Under the pieces are notes generated by a model. The model made no database searches. It was not told where the DNA came from and saw nothing but the letters and a program-made list of their open reading frames with translations. The translations under genes and the position numbers were made by a program. A stretch of DNA of 64,000 nucleotides, taken from assembly GCF_910591885.1 (NCBI RefSeq), contig NC_063284.1, forward strand, positions 124,001 to 188,000, given 5' to 3'. Numbering within the stretch: position 1 is the first letter of the stretch; every line of letters begins with the position of its first letter. This document shows, one piece after another, positions 1-8,425 of the stretch. This DNA is from Bombus terrestris. Lineage: Eukaryota; Arthropoda; Insecta; Hymenoptera; Apidae.

Positions 1-270
1 TGCAAGAAGACCTATCCTAAACTAATAAAATTGAAAAAAGAGTGTTACTACTCACGGGTATAAAAATACCCGCGGTCACTATGCTCGCAAAAATTTCTAC
101 GTAGTACAACCGGTCACCCGTGCCGATTTGGACCTTTCATCCTACGACATGATTGAGTGACCGGAGGAACAAAAATGCATGCGACTCACCGTTCGAAGCG
201 GAGAAACAGAACACGTACCATGGATGCTGCGGATAATCAGGGAGACTAACATCAGGCAGGAACCGTGTGA
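1..270. repeat. Dispersed repeat family A, copy 1 (5' part)
   Basis: This stretch is nearly the same as 11103-11350. Both run from an AAGAAGACCTATCCTA start through ACTACTCACGGGTATAAAAA, a TACCCGCGGTCACTATGCTC segment and ATGATTGAGTGACCGGAGGA. Copy 2 differs by scattered substitutions and one-base indels. No protein is encoded. The element type is not identified. The window begins inside or at the edge of the copy, so its left end is unknown. Confidence 0.8.
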
Positions 271-1021
271 GATCCAGTGTTGGAAATGGAGGTTGCGAAC
301 AATCTGTTACAGAGCAAAACACGATGAGTGATTGCTGATTATTTAAAAAGTTGATGATAATGAAAAATGAAGGTTTATTAACTTTAGTAATATTAGTAGT
401 AATAAAGATTAAAATTCTAATAAACTTTGATAAGTATAAAAACTAAAACTCTAATATGAAAGTCTAAAATATAAAAATCAAGAATCTAATGATTTTTTAA
501 ATATGTTAGTCATTTGTTCCATAATTCGGTATTAAGACTTTAACTCTTATTTTATTTCAATGAAAGAATAACCTCAGAAAATGCTAAACTCACAAATTTT
601 CAATTGGATTGTGTCTATTAATTGTTAATCGTTAAAGAAAAATATACAGAATAGACATAATTGAAGTACGATATGCAAAGTTACTTACATTTTTGGCTTT
701 TGAGCCACCATTGGTGCATTCCCAAAGAAGACAAGGAAGTTGAAGCTGTGATATGTCTATAACAAAACATAAAATATCATTAATATCGTTAATGCACAAT
801 AAAAAACATGGAACTTTAGCAATTCAGTGATTTTTGATACGTATCGGACAGTTTTATTGCAATTTAACGTTAAGACTTTAAGACTTTATTTCACTTAAAG
901 AGAACATTTACAGCTTTTTAAGTTATCAACCATTCTTATTTTATAATTAACAATATTTCAAACAAAATACAATAAATAGGACAAGTTGAAATACAATATA
1001 TAAAACTACTTACATTCTTGA
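271..1021. other. AT-rich spacer, nothing recognised
   Basis: Low-complexity AT-rich DNA with no long open frame. It is absent from the shorter family A copy at 11.1-11.6 kb, so it is either an insertion in copy 1 or a segment deleted from copy 2. Confidence 0.5.
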
Positions 1022-1088
1022 GTTCCAGGAGAGGCTTTATCCTCTTGAGGAAGGCACTGACTCTAATACCGAAAACGAATATTCGAAA

Positions 1089-1126
<38 letters not shown>

Positions 1127-1345
1127 AAAGACTACGTTACCACGACCGCTTAAATTATGATCGACGAACAAGGACTCTAATATCGCGTACAAATTTAATT
1201 GATAAAATTTTATTACTTTCGCGTGTGATTATTTGATCGAATTTAATCAAAAATATCGTGATTTTAAAAAATTGAAAAGAAACTATTGCGTAGCAAACAC
1301 TGACTCTACAACCGCATTGCGCGCGGTCACAAATATTTCCTGAAA
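1022..1345. repeat. Dispersed repeat family A, copy 1 (3' part) with a 35-bp poly(A)
   Basis: The GGCTTTATCCTCTTGAGG and GCACTGACTCTAATACCG segments match 11405-11450. The segment with AACTATTGCGTAGCAAACAC and CGCATTGCGCGCGGTCAC (about 1260-1340) matches 11507-11585. An uninterrupted A run lies at 1090-1124. The order of shared blocks is the same in both copies, but the spacing is much longer here. Confidence 0.75.
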
Positions 1346-1930
1346 ATAAAGCAGTTTAGGGCCGGAGGTGGGGGAGGGGTGGAAAAGAAGCGAAACGTTG
1401 TTTCGACAATTTTTCCTCTTTTTCCTATTGAACGTTTATTTAGAAAATACTGCTATTTCTTTACACTTAAAAATTATTATTAAGAAACTGGAACAAGTAT
1501 GAAACTATAAGTTGAAAATTGTGAGATATTTCTCGATAGCAAACAAATGCTTACGAATACCGTGAATGCAATGCAATCGATTTCAAAAATTATACTGTTC
1601 GCAATTAGAATATATACTGTAAATTTTCGTTATTAGAATACGAAATATACATTGCACTAATACACTATAGTCGCCTGTTATAAATATTGGAAAATATTTG
1701 CAAGAATTCAAAAGTTCGCCACTAAATATGTTTAAAGAATACTTGTTTCGAGGTATTTGAATCTAACTGTTACTATGTTGCAAGTTTATGACGTTAACTG
1801 AAGCAAATACACATAATACAACAAAAAAAAATTGAATTCCATAAGTGAATTATTGAGATATAACTCAATTTGAAACAATAAAATAACTTATTAAAAATAA
1901 CTCTTAAAAATGGGAAACTAAGAAGAAGCC
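1346..1930. other. AT-rich spacer, nothing recognised
   Basis: A short G-rich tract (GGAGGTGGGGGAGGGGTGG, near 1362) is followed by AT-rich DNA. The open frames here are short and have no recognisable motif. Confidence 0.5.
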
Positions 1931-2139
1931 CGAACAAACAGACAATGAAAGAAAAATCGCGGCGCGAACTCGTTCGTTCGCGATCTTTCCAAAGAATCAA
2001 TGGACTTACGCAACGCACTCCCGTGCACAAAATAACCACAAGATTCAATGCAAAAAAAGAATCGATTTTTATACTAGATTCCAAGTCAGATAAGTACCAT
2101 TATACAGAATGGGCTCAGAATGGATTTGAGAGACAAGAC

Positions 2140-2310
2140 ATATCCCACGGTGTCCAAAGGTGTCCCACGTTGTCCCACGTTGTCCCACGTTGTCCCACGT
2201 TGTCCCACGTTGTCCCACGTTGTCCCACGTTGTCCCACGTTGTCCCACGTTGTCCCACGTTGTCCAGCGTTGTCCCACGTTGTCCAACGTTGTCCCACGG
2301 TGACCTACGG
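2140..2310. repeat. 10-bp minisatellite, unit TGTCCCACGT (composite repeat copy 1)
   Basis: About 17 head-to-tail decamers in exact 10-bp register. Most are TGTCCCACGT; variants lie at both edges. The array is open in several frames on both strands only because the decamer has no stop codon. It directly precedes the hairpin-bearing unit at 2311-2580, as the related array at 14.7 kb precedes its own. Confidence 0.92.
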
Positions 2311-2585
2311 TGCAGCCCAGTCTGTATCATCCAAAATTCTGTTCGCGGCATTTGGAGATACAAACCGGACTGCTGCGTAGTTCTTAGCTTGGTATCGTTT
2401 TCCAAAGATTAATCAACTGATTAATTTTTTGGAAAACGATGCCAATTACCAGGTCTCACCACGGGGAGGTGACTACGCAAGAGACCCGCCCATGGCTTCT
2501 TTATCTTTATACATCCATCTCGACATTCAACCCATTGGCAGAATGTCGAGTTACGACTCTACTTGACCATGGGCCTGCGTAAAGA
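2311..2585. repeat. Composite repeat unit with two hairpins, copy 1
   Basis: Homologous to 14851-15130 along its whole length, from ATCATCCAAAATTCT through CCAATTACCAGGTCTCACCA to GACCATGGGCCTGCGTAAAG. It carries a hairpin at 2391-2443 (stem of about 24 bp with one bulge, 4-nt loop AACT) and another at 2519-2550 (10-bp stem, 12-nt loop). The second hairpin shows a paired base change against copy 2. The role is unknown; the copies look like a non-autonomous mobile element or its terminal part. Confidence 0.8.
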
Positions 2586-2784
2586 AATAGTTGTTTCGTA
2601 CCCTAACTGCGAAACACATATTTCCAACGCAGCGCTTACATGAATCTTTACAAACGTGGAGCAAAGCATACATAACGCCACAGCTATCTCCCACACACCG
2701 ATTACATAGATCAGTACAAATATTGTACAATAATTGGTATCCCCACTGGCAGCATTCGGTATCAAAGACACATTTATCTAACTT
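2551..2784 (-). other. Cysteine-rich open segment with an internal 22-residue repeat, unassigned
   Basis: The minus-strand frame ending at the TAA at 2551 holds 11 cysteines spaced C-x5-CC-x10-C-x3-C-x2-C-x4-C-x9-C-x3-C-x2-C-x4-C. The halves CTDLCNRCVGDSC and CKDSCKRCVGNMC lie 22 residues (66 bp) apart and are clearly duplicates. Upstream on the minus strand, a GTAAGT donor near 2834 and a TTAG acceptor near 2784 bound a pyrimidine-rich stretch of about 50 bp that could be an intron. However, that splice would put the downstream sequence in a different frame from the cysteines. No start with a signal peptide is visible. It may be an exon remnant or a chance frame in repeat DNA; no function is assigned. 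Confidence 0.3.
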
Positions 2785-2922
2785 GGGACGAATGAAAGAA
2801 AATGAAGCTAACGAACGAACTAACAAACTTACGCGACGTACCCCCGTGCACCGGATAACCCGAAGGATTAGCGGACAGCCCAAGTATTGACCATAACTCG
2901 ATTCCTGTTTCGCCTGTTTTCC

Positions 2923-3226
2923 TAGAATTTGCTTACGAACCAATACAGAGTTTAAGCGAAGAGGAAATAGAACAAGTACTAAAAGAAAATCATGACTTGG
3001 TAGGACATCCCGGAATACAAAAGACGTACGACAGAATCCGAGGCAAATATGATATCCCACACCTAATAGACAGAATAAAAGGCAGAATAGGAACTTGCGC
3101 GACATGTCAAACATCAAAGACTACTCGGATAAGAGGAAAGGGGGAACCACAGATAACCGACACCCCGTTAGAATCTAACGACAAAATCGCTATGGATGTG
3201 ATAGGCCCGTTGAAAAAGACCAAGAT
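2923..3226 (+). pseudogene. Detached integrase fragment of the gypsy-type element
   Basis: 304 bp that match 6924-7227 of the downstream pol gene with one visible difference (a G for A near 3143, changing Glu to Gly). The fragment encodes the integrase HHCC zinc-binding region (HPGIQKTYDR ... CATCQTSK) and the first catalytic Asp (MDVIGP). It ends abruptly at ACCAAGAT and runs into unrelated sequence that leads to a retroviral primer-binding site. It cannot encode a working integrase. Confidence 0.92.
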
Positions 3227-3320
3227 GAAAAAGTCCAAGTGTCTTATAAGTGTATAAACGAAGTAAAAATAAAGTTTTCCTCTTCCTTATAAAATTTCTC
3301 TTTATTTTTACGTGACATTT
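3227..3320 (+). repeat. Probable remnant of the 5' LTR (R/U5-like)
   Basis: This stretch lies directly before the primer-binding site, where the 3' end of a 5' LTR is expected. It contains TATAAG and TATAAAC (possible TATA boxes), an AATAAA polyadenylation signal at 3269 and ends ...ACGTGACATT. No matching 3' LTR was found after pol, so LTR identity rests on position alone. Confidence 0.5.
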
Positions 3321-3337
3321 TGGCGATCCTGCCAGGA
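3321..3337 (+). promoter_or_regulatory. tRNA-Arg-type primer-binding site
   Basis: TGGCGATCCTGCCAGGA begins with TGG, the complement of a tRNA CCA end, and continues as expected for the complement of the 3' arm of an insect tRNA-Arg. Related Ty3/gypsy elements of the 412/mdg1 type also use tRNA-Arg. The match to the tRNA is from memory and should be checked against the host's own tRNA genes. Confidence 0.65.
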
Positions 3338-3556
3338 TCCATCAACTTCAAGAAAACGAAATTACGCATTTCGGGCTACGGTCAAATTTGAAGATTGAGG
3401 ATCAGTGGACCACTGTAACAGAGCAGACACTTTCGACGTTTCGACAAAGGAACACCGCAACGGAACCTTTCCTACGGGTTAAACGATCAAGGTGAGCAAG
3501 CCCTGGATTCTTTTGTCAAATACAGATCGAGAACAGACAGCACAATTAGTATAACA

Positions 3557-4405
3557 ATGGCAACGCCACGAGAAGACAAAACCGAAACTGTTAGCGCCGC
3601 TTTAACTAACAGCGGAATAGACCCAACAGTTAAAGCTTTGCTTGATGCAATGCAGAAGCAAAATGAGAGACTGACCCAACAAATGAGTATGCTTACACTG
3701 CGTGTGGATGAAGTTGTAACAAACACAAAAACGGGAAATGTATCGGAGGCCAGTTCCCTAATAACCGTAGACGAAGTAACCCACACCGCTAAAGATCAAT
3801 CGGTCCTTCGAGAACCTCGCCCATTACTTCAAACACCACCTCAACCATCCTGGGAAAGGACTTTTCCTGAACGATATACGCAACCAGAGCTAAAAGCTGA
3901 GAGTGCATTAAAATGCATTCCGATATTAAACGGAGAGGATGATATAGACGTGGAGGATTTTATTCATGAAATACAAGAAGTAAGAATAATGTGTAGCGAA
4001 CCAACACTATTACTAAAAATGATTAAAATAGAGAAGATTGTAGGAAAAGCCGCAATGGCAATCCGCAATATTCGTATTACCGAATTCGAATCTCTGTACG
4101 AAGCATTGAGACGTAATGTAGCTGCGCAAGTATCAGTGAGAGAACAACAGGACGAATTAAGAGGAATGAGGCAAGGATTAACCGAAAGCGTGCAAAACTA
4201 TAACATCAGATTTCGAAGTGTTTTTAACAAACTCCAACACAGCATTACCAACGAGTATAGAGACGAACTAACTCGACGGGTGATGAACGAGCAACTATAC
4301 ATGGACTCTGTGACCGACTATGTAAGAGGCCTTCGTCCAGAAATAGGGCAGACGCTAATGGTTAATCTCCCCCAAATCTCATCGAAGCAGAAAGGAAAGC
4401 AATGA
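3557..4405 (+). CDS. Gypsy-type retrotransposon Gag (capsid part)
   Basis: Encodes 282 residues of a Gag-like structural protein that would package the element's RNA into particles. It starts at an ATG 219 bp after the primer-binding site, leaving a leader of usual length. Residues of about 110-250 have the helical, charged character of Ty3/gypsy capsids (for example VEDFIHEIQEV and the ELRGMRQGLTESVQNYN segment). The frame stops at a TGA at 4403. The nucleocapsid zinc knuckle lies further down in the same frame (4616-4657), but the intervening sensible sequence is in the -1 frame, so Gag is interrupted by small indels. The family call is firm from pol; the function of this copy is doubtful. 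Confidence 0.85.
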   Translation: MATPREDKTETVSAALTNSGIDPTVKALLDAMQKQNERLTQQMSMLTLRVDEVVTNTKTGNVSEASSLITVDEVTHTAKDQSVLREPRPLLQTPPQPSWERTFPERYTQPELKAESALKCIPILNGEDDIDVEDFIHEIQEVRIMCSEPTLLLKMIKIEKIVGKAAMAIRNIRITEFESLYEALRRNVAAQVSVREQQDELRGMRQGLTESVQNYNIRFRSVFNKLQHSITNEYRDELTRRVMNEQLYMDSVTDYVRGLRPEIGQTLMVNLPQISSKQKGKQ

Positions 4406-4914
4406 ATATGGAAAGATACTTTCGCGAGCACAGCTCTCGCAGACAAATGACGCGACAGACAACCGCCCCGCCATTTTATCGTAACCAGGCTTTTCATCCA
4501 GTAGACAATCGCCTCGCTATTACAAGTAACACAAATAATAAAACTCCACTCACACAAATTATTCTACCAAGAACGAACAATTTTACGAAGTTTGGGAACA
4601 GACCATTAAGCGAAATGTCCCAAATGCAATCGATTGGGACACCTTCCCAATCAATGCCAAAATTTTCGGATACCGCCTCAAAGAAAAGCCCCTCCAGGAA
4701 TAAACCACGTTCAAGAACAATCAGAATTAACAATGCTACCTCAGGAAGATTACCCACAATACTATTACAATTACCAGGACGACCAGGATTGCGATTTCTC
4801 GTTGACTCCGGGGCAGGAATCAACTTGCTTAAACAAAGGTGCTTGCTACCCAGGAAAGACAACAATACCAGACACAAAGAAATTCTCCATGGGACATTCC
4901 GAATACGAATCTAA
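4402..4914 (+). pseudogene. Gag C-terminus and protease, frame-broken
   Basis: The 170-residue frame overlaps the Gag stop as ATGA and carries the aspartic protease motif LVDSGAGINLL, with the catalytic Asp near residue 135. The CCHC zinc knuckle at 4616-4657 (CPKCNRLGHLPNQC, spacing C-x2-C-x4-H-x4-C) is in the other frame, shared with Gag and Pol. The later protease segment (DGVLGLPGL) is back in the Pol frame. Order by homology is Gag C-term (-1 frame), knuckle (Gag frame), protease active site (-1 frame), protease end (Pol frame). One programmed shift cannot explain this, so at least two indels are likely decay. Confidence 0.75.
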
Positions 4915-7828
4915 CTCCAAAGTCAAATTGAATTTGTTCGACAAAAAGATAGACTTCTCTTTAATAGATGACGATTTCCCAATTATAGAAGATGGCGTAT
5001 TAGGCTTACCCGGTTTGAATCAATATCGATTCGAACTCTCCAACGAAACATTGAAATTAGATAACAACACCCTTCTGCTGCAACAAGAACCAACCCTTGC
5101 ACCAGGAGAAACCATTCAAAAAATTGTATACCTCGAAGGGAAGCCAACGCCAGTGTGCTTTATCAATGGTGGTAAGTCCTCAATTCAAGTTTCTAACATT
5201 ATCGAAAATACAAATACCATAGATCAAATCCAAAAATTCAAATCTTCGATTCGACTATCGCACATAGAAAAACCTTTCAGAGAACCTATAGAAAAGATTC
5301 TTCTCTATTACATGGATGTATTTAATTTAGACAGCGAAACATTACCGTGTACATCTCTTGCTAAACATTCCATTACATTGAAAGAAGATAAAATCATCAA
5401 CGTAAAATCCTACCGTCCTCCCGAACACCATAAAATCGAAATAAACAAACAAATGACGGAAATGTTAGACAAAAAGATTATAGAACCCTCCGACTCTCCC
5501 TATAACTCTCCCGTCTGGGTCGTCCCAAAGAAAATCGACGCGTCGGGGAAACAAAAGTGGCGAATAGTGATTGACTTTCGGAAGTTAAACGAATTAACGG
5601 ACCAAGACGCATATCCATTACCCGACATTGACGATATACTATCGCAACTAGGGAACGCAAAATATTTCTCCGCTTTAGACTTATCCTCGGGATTCCACCA
5701 AATACCCATGGATGAGAATTCGAGGAAGTACACTGCATTTAGCACACCACAAGGGCACTTCCACTATAACAGAATGCCATTCGGGCTCAAGAACGCACCC
5801 GCTACCTTTCAAATAATGATGGACACCGCGTTAAGAGGTTTAATTAATAATCATTGTTTCGTCTATCTCGATGATATCATTATATTCGGGCAATCGATAG
5901 AGGAACATAATAAAAACCTAGCCATTATACTCCAAAGACTCAGGGAAGTAGGTCTAAAAGTACAACCGGATAAATGTGAATTCCTAAAACCCGAATTGGA
6001 ATATTTAGGACACTTAGTGACAGCAAACGGAGTAAAACCTAACCCTGAAAAGATAGAAGCAGTAAAGAACTTCAAACTACCCAAAAATCCTACGGATGTA
6101 AAATCGTTCCTTGGGTTAGCCGGATACTATAGAAAATTTATTAGGAATTTCTCGAAAATTGCCAAACCGTTAACGGAACTAACTAAGAAAGACATACAAT
6201 TCCACTGGACTGACAAAACACAACTTAGCTTCGATACATTAAAAGAAAGACTATGCCAAGCACCAGTACTAAAATACCCCGACTATACGAAAACATTTAC
6301 GTTAACAACGGACGCCAGTAATGAAGGTCTAGGAGCCATCCTTTCACAAGACGGACACCCTTGTTGCTTCATTTCAAGGACATTAAACCCCCCTGAACGA
6401 AATTATACTACGACGGAAAAAGAATTATTGGCCATCGTTTGGGCAGTTAGAAGATTTAGGCAATATTTATTAGGCCGCAAATTCAAAATTCAAACAGACC
6501 ACCAAGCCCTTAAATGGCTGCACAACTGCAAGGACCCCTCTAGTCGATTGATTCGATGGAGATTGAGATTAGAGGAATACGAATACGATATAGAGTACGT
6601 AAAAGGAAAGGAAAACGTAGCCGCTGACACCCTATCCAGAGTACACGCGATAACACAAACTGACGTTTTATTAAGACAATTCAGAGACTGGGAAAAATCA
6701 GAAGAAATACCAAAATTATTGAAACTAACATCTAACAAAGACAACTTTTTCCAATTAACAAAACCATATCTGGGCCCATATGACGAAACCGTATGGTTAC
6801 AGAAAATATCAGACATACTTAAAACAAATAGAAAGATAGGAATAGGAGACAATAACTTAAACGCACAAGACAAAGCACACATAAAAAGATTTCTTTTATT
6901 TTTCAATGACCAACGCGACGACATAGAATTTGCTTACGAACCAATACAGAGTTTAAGCGAAGAGGAAATAGAACAAGTACTAAAAGAAAATCATGACTTG
7001 GTAGGACATCCCGGAATACAAAAGACGTACGACAGAATCCGAGGCAAATATGATATCCCACACCTAATAGACAGAATAAAAGGCAGAATAGGAACTTGCG
7101 CGACATGTCAAACATCAAAGACTACTCGGATAAGAGGAAAGGAGGAACCACAGATAACCGACACCCCGTTAGAATCTAACGACAAAATCGCTATGGATGT
7201 GATAGGCCCGTTGAAAAAGACCAAGATAGGAAACCAATACATTCTCTCTATACACGATGAACTAACCAAATATTTAATACTTGTGCCCCTAAAAACACAA
7301 CAGACCAAATCAATCTGGAATGCTTTACTGAATCATTACATTTATATATTCTCCGCACCGAAACGTATATTAACTGACAGAGGACAAAGTTTCATTAGCG
7401 AGCTAATGCAACGATACGAAGAAGCATTTAGGATCAAACACATAAAAACCACCTCATTCCATCCACAATCCAACGGAAGCCTAGAACGAACACATACTGT
7501 AATATCCGACATGTTAAAAGCTATACAAAACGATAATGAAACAGAATGGCATCAAAACCTAAATTTTGTGTGTCTAGCATACAACACTATGGTTCATGAT
7601 GCCACTGGATATACCCCTTTCGAACTAACATTTGGACACAAGGCCAATCTCCCATCTACCATATCCCAAAATCCGCAAAGAACATACGCTGATGAGGTCA
7701 GCTTCAGGAAACGAGAATGGGATGCCAAGCTACTTAAAGCCAGGGAAACTCTAATGAAGAGTAAACAAAGATACCAAAGAGATCAAAGAAAAAAATTCTC
7801 CACGAATCCGATGATTTCGTGCCCTTAG
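4634..7828 (+). CDS. Gypsy-type Pol polyprotein: protease end, reverse transcriptase, RNase H, integrase
   Basis: A 1064-residue open frame. In order: the C-terminal piece of protease (about 100-150); reverse transcriptase (about 230-480) with MPFGLKNAPATFQ and YLDD at 411-414; RNase H with TTDASNEGLG (Asp 560) and TEKELLAIVWA; integrase with its HHCC zinc finger (HPG ... CATCQTSK) and a D,D(35)E core at Asp 855 (MDVIGP), Asp 915 (TDRGQ) and Glu 951 (SLERTH). All catalytic residues are present. The frame ends after RDQRKKFSTNPMISCP, short of the usual GPY/F region, and no env or 3' LTR follows. The 4634 start is only where the frame opens; the true product would be a Gag-Pol fusion. The enzymes look intact, but the element as a whole is defective because of the Gag/protease frame breaks and missing LTRs. 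It belongs to the Ty3/gypsy superfamily, near the 412/mdg1 or 17.6 type. Confidence 0.93.
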   Translation: MGHLPNQCQNFRIPPQRKAPPGINHVQEQSELTMLPQEDYPQYYYNYQDDQDCDFSLTPGQESTCLNKGACYPGKTTIPDTKKFSMGHSEYESNSKVKLNLFDKKIDFSLIDDDFPIIEDGVLGLPGLNQYRFELSNETLKLDNNTLLLQQEPTLAPGETIQKIVYLEGKPTPVCFINGGKSSIQVSNIIENTNTIDQIQKFKSSIRLSHIEKPFREPIEKILLYYMDVFNLDSETLPCTSLAKHSITLKEDKIINVKSYRPPEHHKIEINKQMTEMLDKKIIEPSDSPYNSPVWVVPKKIDASGKQKWRIVIDFRKLNELTDQDAYPLPDIDDILSQLGNAKYFSALDLSSGFHQIPMDENSRKYTAFSTPQGHFHYNRMPFGLKNAPATFQIMMDTALRGLINNHCFVYLDDIIIFGQSIEEHNKNLAIILQRLREVGLKVQPDKCEFLKPELEYLGHLVTANGVKPNPEKIEAVKNFKLPKNPTDVKSFLGLAGYYRKFIRNFSKIAKPLTELTKKDIQFHWTDKTQLSFDTLKERLCQAPVLKYPDYTKTFTLTTDASNEGLGAILSQDGHPCCFISRTLNPPERNYTTTEKELLAIVWAVRRFRQYLLGRKFKIQTDHQALKWLHNCKDPSSRLIRWRLRLEEYEYDIEYVKGKENVAADTLSRVHAITQTDVLLRQFRDWEKSEEIPKLLKLTSNKDNFFQLTKPYLGPYDETVWLQKISDILKTNRKIGIGDNNLNAQDKAHIKRFLLFFNDQRDDIEFAYEPIQSLSEEEIEQVLKENHDLVGHPGIQKTYDRIRGKYDIPHLIDRIKGRIGTCATCQTSKTTRIRGKEEPQITDTPLESNDKIAMDVIGPLKKTKIGNQYILSIHDELTKYLILVPLKTQQTKSIWNALLNHYIYIFSAPKRILTDRGQSFISELMQRYEEAFRIKHIKTTSFHPQSNGSLERTHTVISDMLKAIQNDNETEWHQNLNFVCLAYNTMVHDATGYTPFELTFGHKANLPSTISQNPQRTYADEVSFRKREWDAKLLKARETLMKSKQRYQRDQRKKFSTNPMISCP

Positions 7829-8425
7829 GCATACCCATCATAGTTTTCCTCGACAGCGTTACCGCGATGGAGAACCACTCTCCGGCACGATCTCAAAGAC
7901 GATTCAAGTAACTCTCAGATACGTAGTGATTGCCTCGTGCATTAACATTGAGTACAACTTAGACGCTGAAGAAAAGTAGAGTTCGTCATCCCCTTGACCG
8001 CGGATTCGTTAGTGAGCCTAGGATCATTGTCATTAGCTTCTCGAGTATCTAATTATCGCGATTACTTGTCCAATTCCATCATAGTCATATTTGCACTAGT
8101 AAATATCTCCTCTATTGCATAATGATCACGTCTAGCGCCAATAGGGATTCGTTTCACGCCCTCAACCCTAACTCAAATCTTAACGCCAACCCGACATATA
8201 TATTATACATTCGTAATAAAGTTCCGTATTTCAGCAGTCATGGTAACGTTAACGCTGACAAAGGAATATGTCTTATAGCAGTATTTTCAGTAATAAACGT
8301 AGTAATAAGGGGCGCATTAATAAGGGGCGCTGAAAAAGAAACAAAGCAGTAGCCAGAAGGGCTACTAAAATTCAATCGTCTTCCACTCTATATAAACCCG
8401 ATCAACACGCCGAGAGTGGAACTGA
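7829..8425. other. Spacer after the retrotransposon, nothing firm
   Basis: Possible decayed 3' end of the retrotransposon, followed by DNA of unknown origin. A 76-residue open frame at 8122-8352 has no recognised motif. No tRNA or conserved coding exon was seen. Confidence 0.4.

Larger units (their letters stand above)
2923..7828 (+). mobile_element. Defective Ty3/gypsy-type LTR retrotransposon
   Basis: Covers the misplaced integrase fragment, the LTR-like remnant, the primer-binding site, Gag and Pol. The 3' boundary is uncertain: after the pol stop another frame stays open to about 7910 and may be element-derived, but no polypurine tract or second LTR could be found. Confidence 0.85.

Noticed and set aside
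2069..2412. Long open frames on both strands across the 10-bp minisatellite
   Set aside because: They exist only because the decamer has no stop in most frames; the translation is a repeating PTLSHVVPRC-type string.
2551..3117. 188-residue minus-strand frame starting MMFDMSRKF
   Set aside because: Its first half is the antisense of the integrase fragment, as the identical frame at 6903-7118 shows; only the downstream cysteine-rich part was kept for discussion.
5478..6924. Minus-strand frames within pol
   Set aside because: Antisense shadows of the retrotransposon pol gene.
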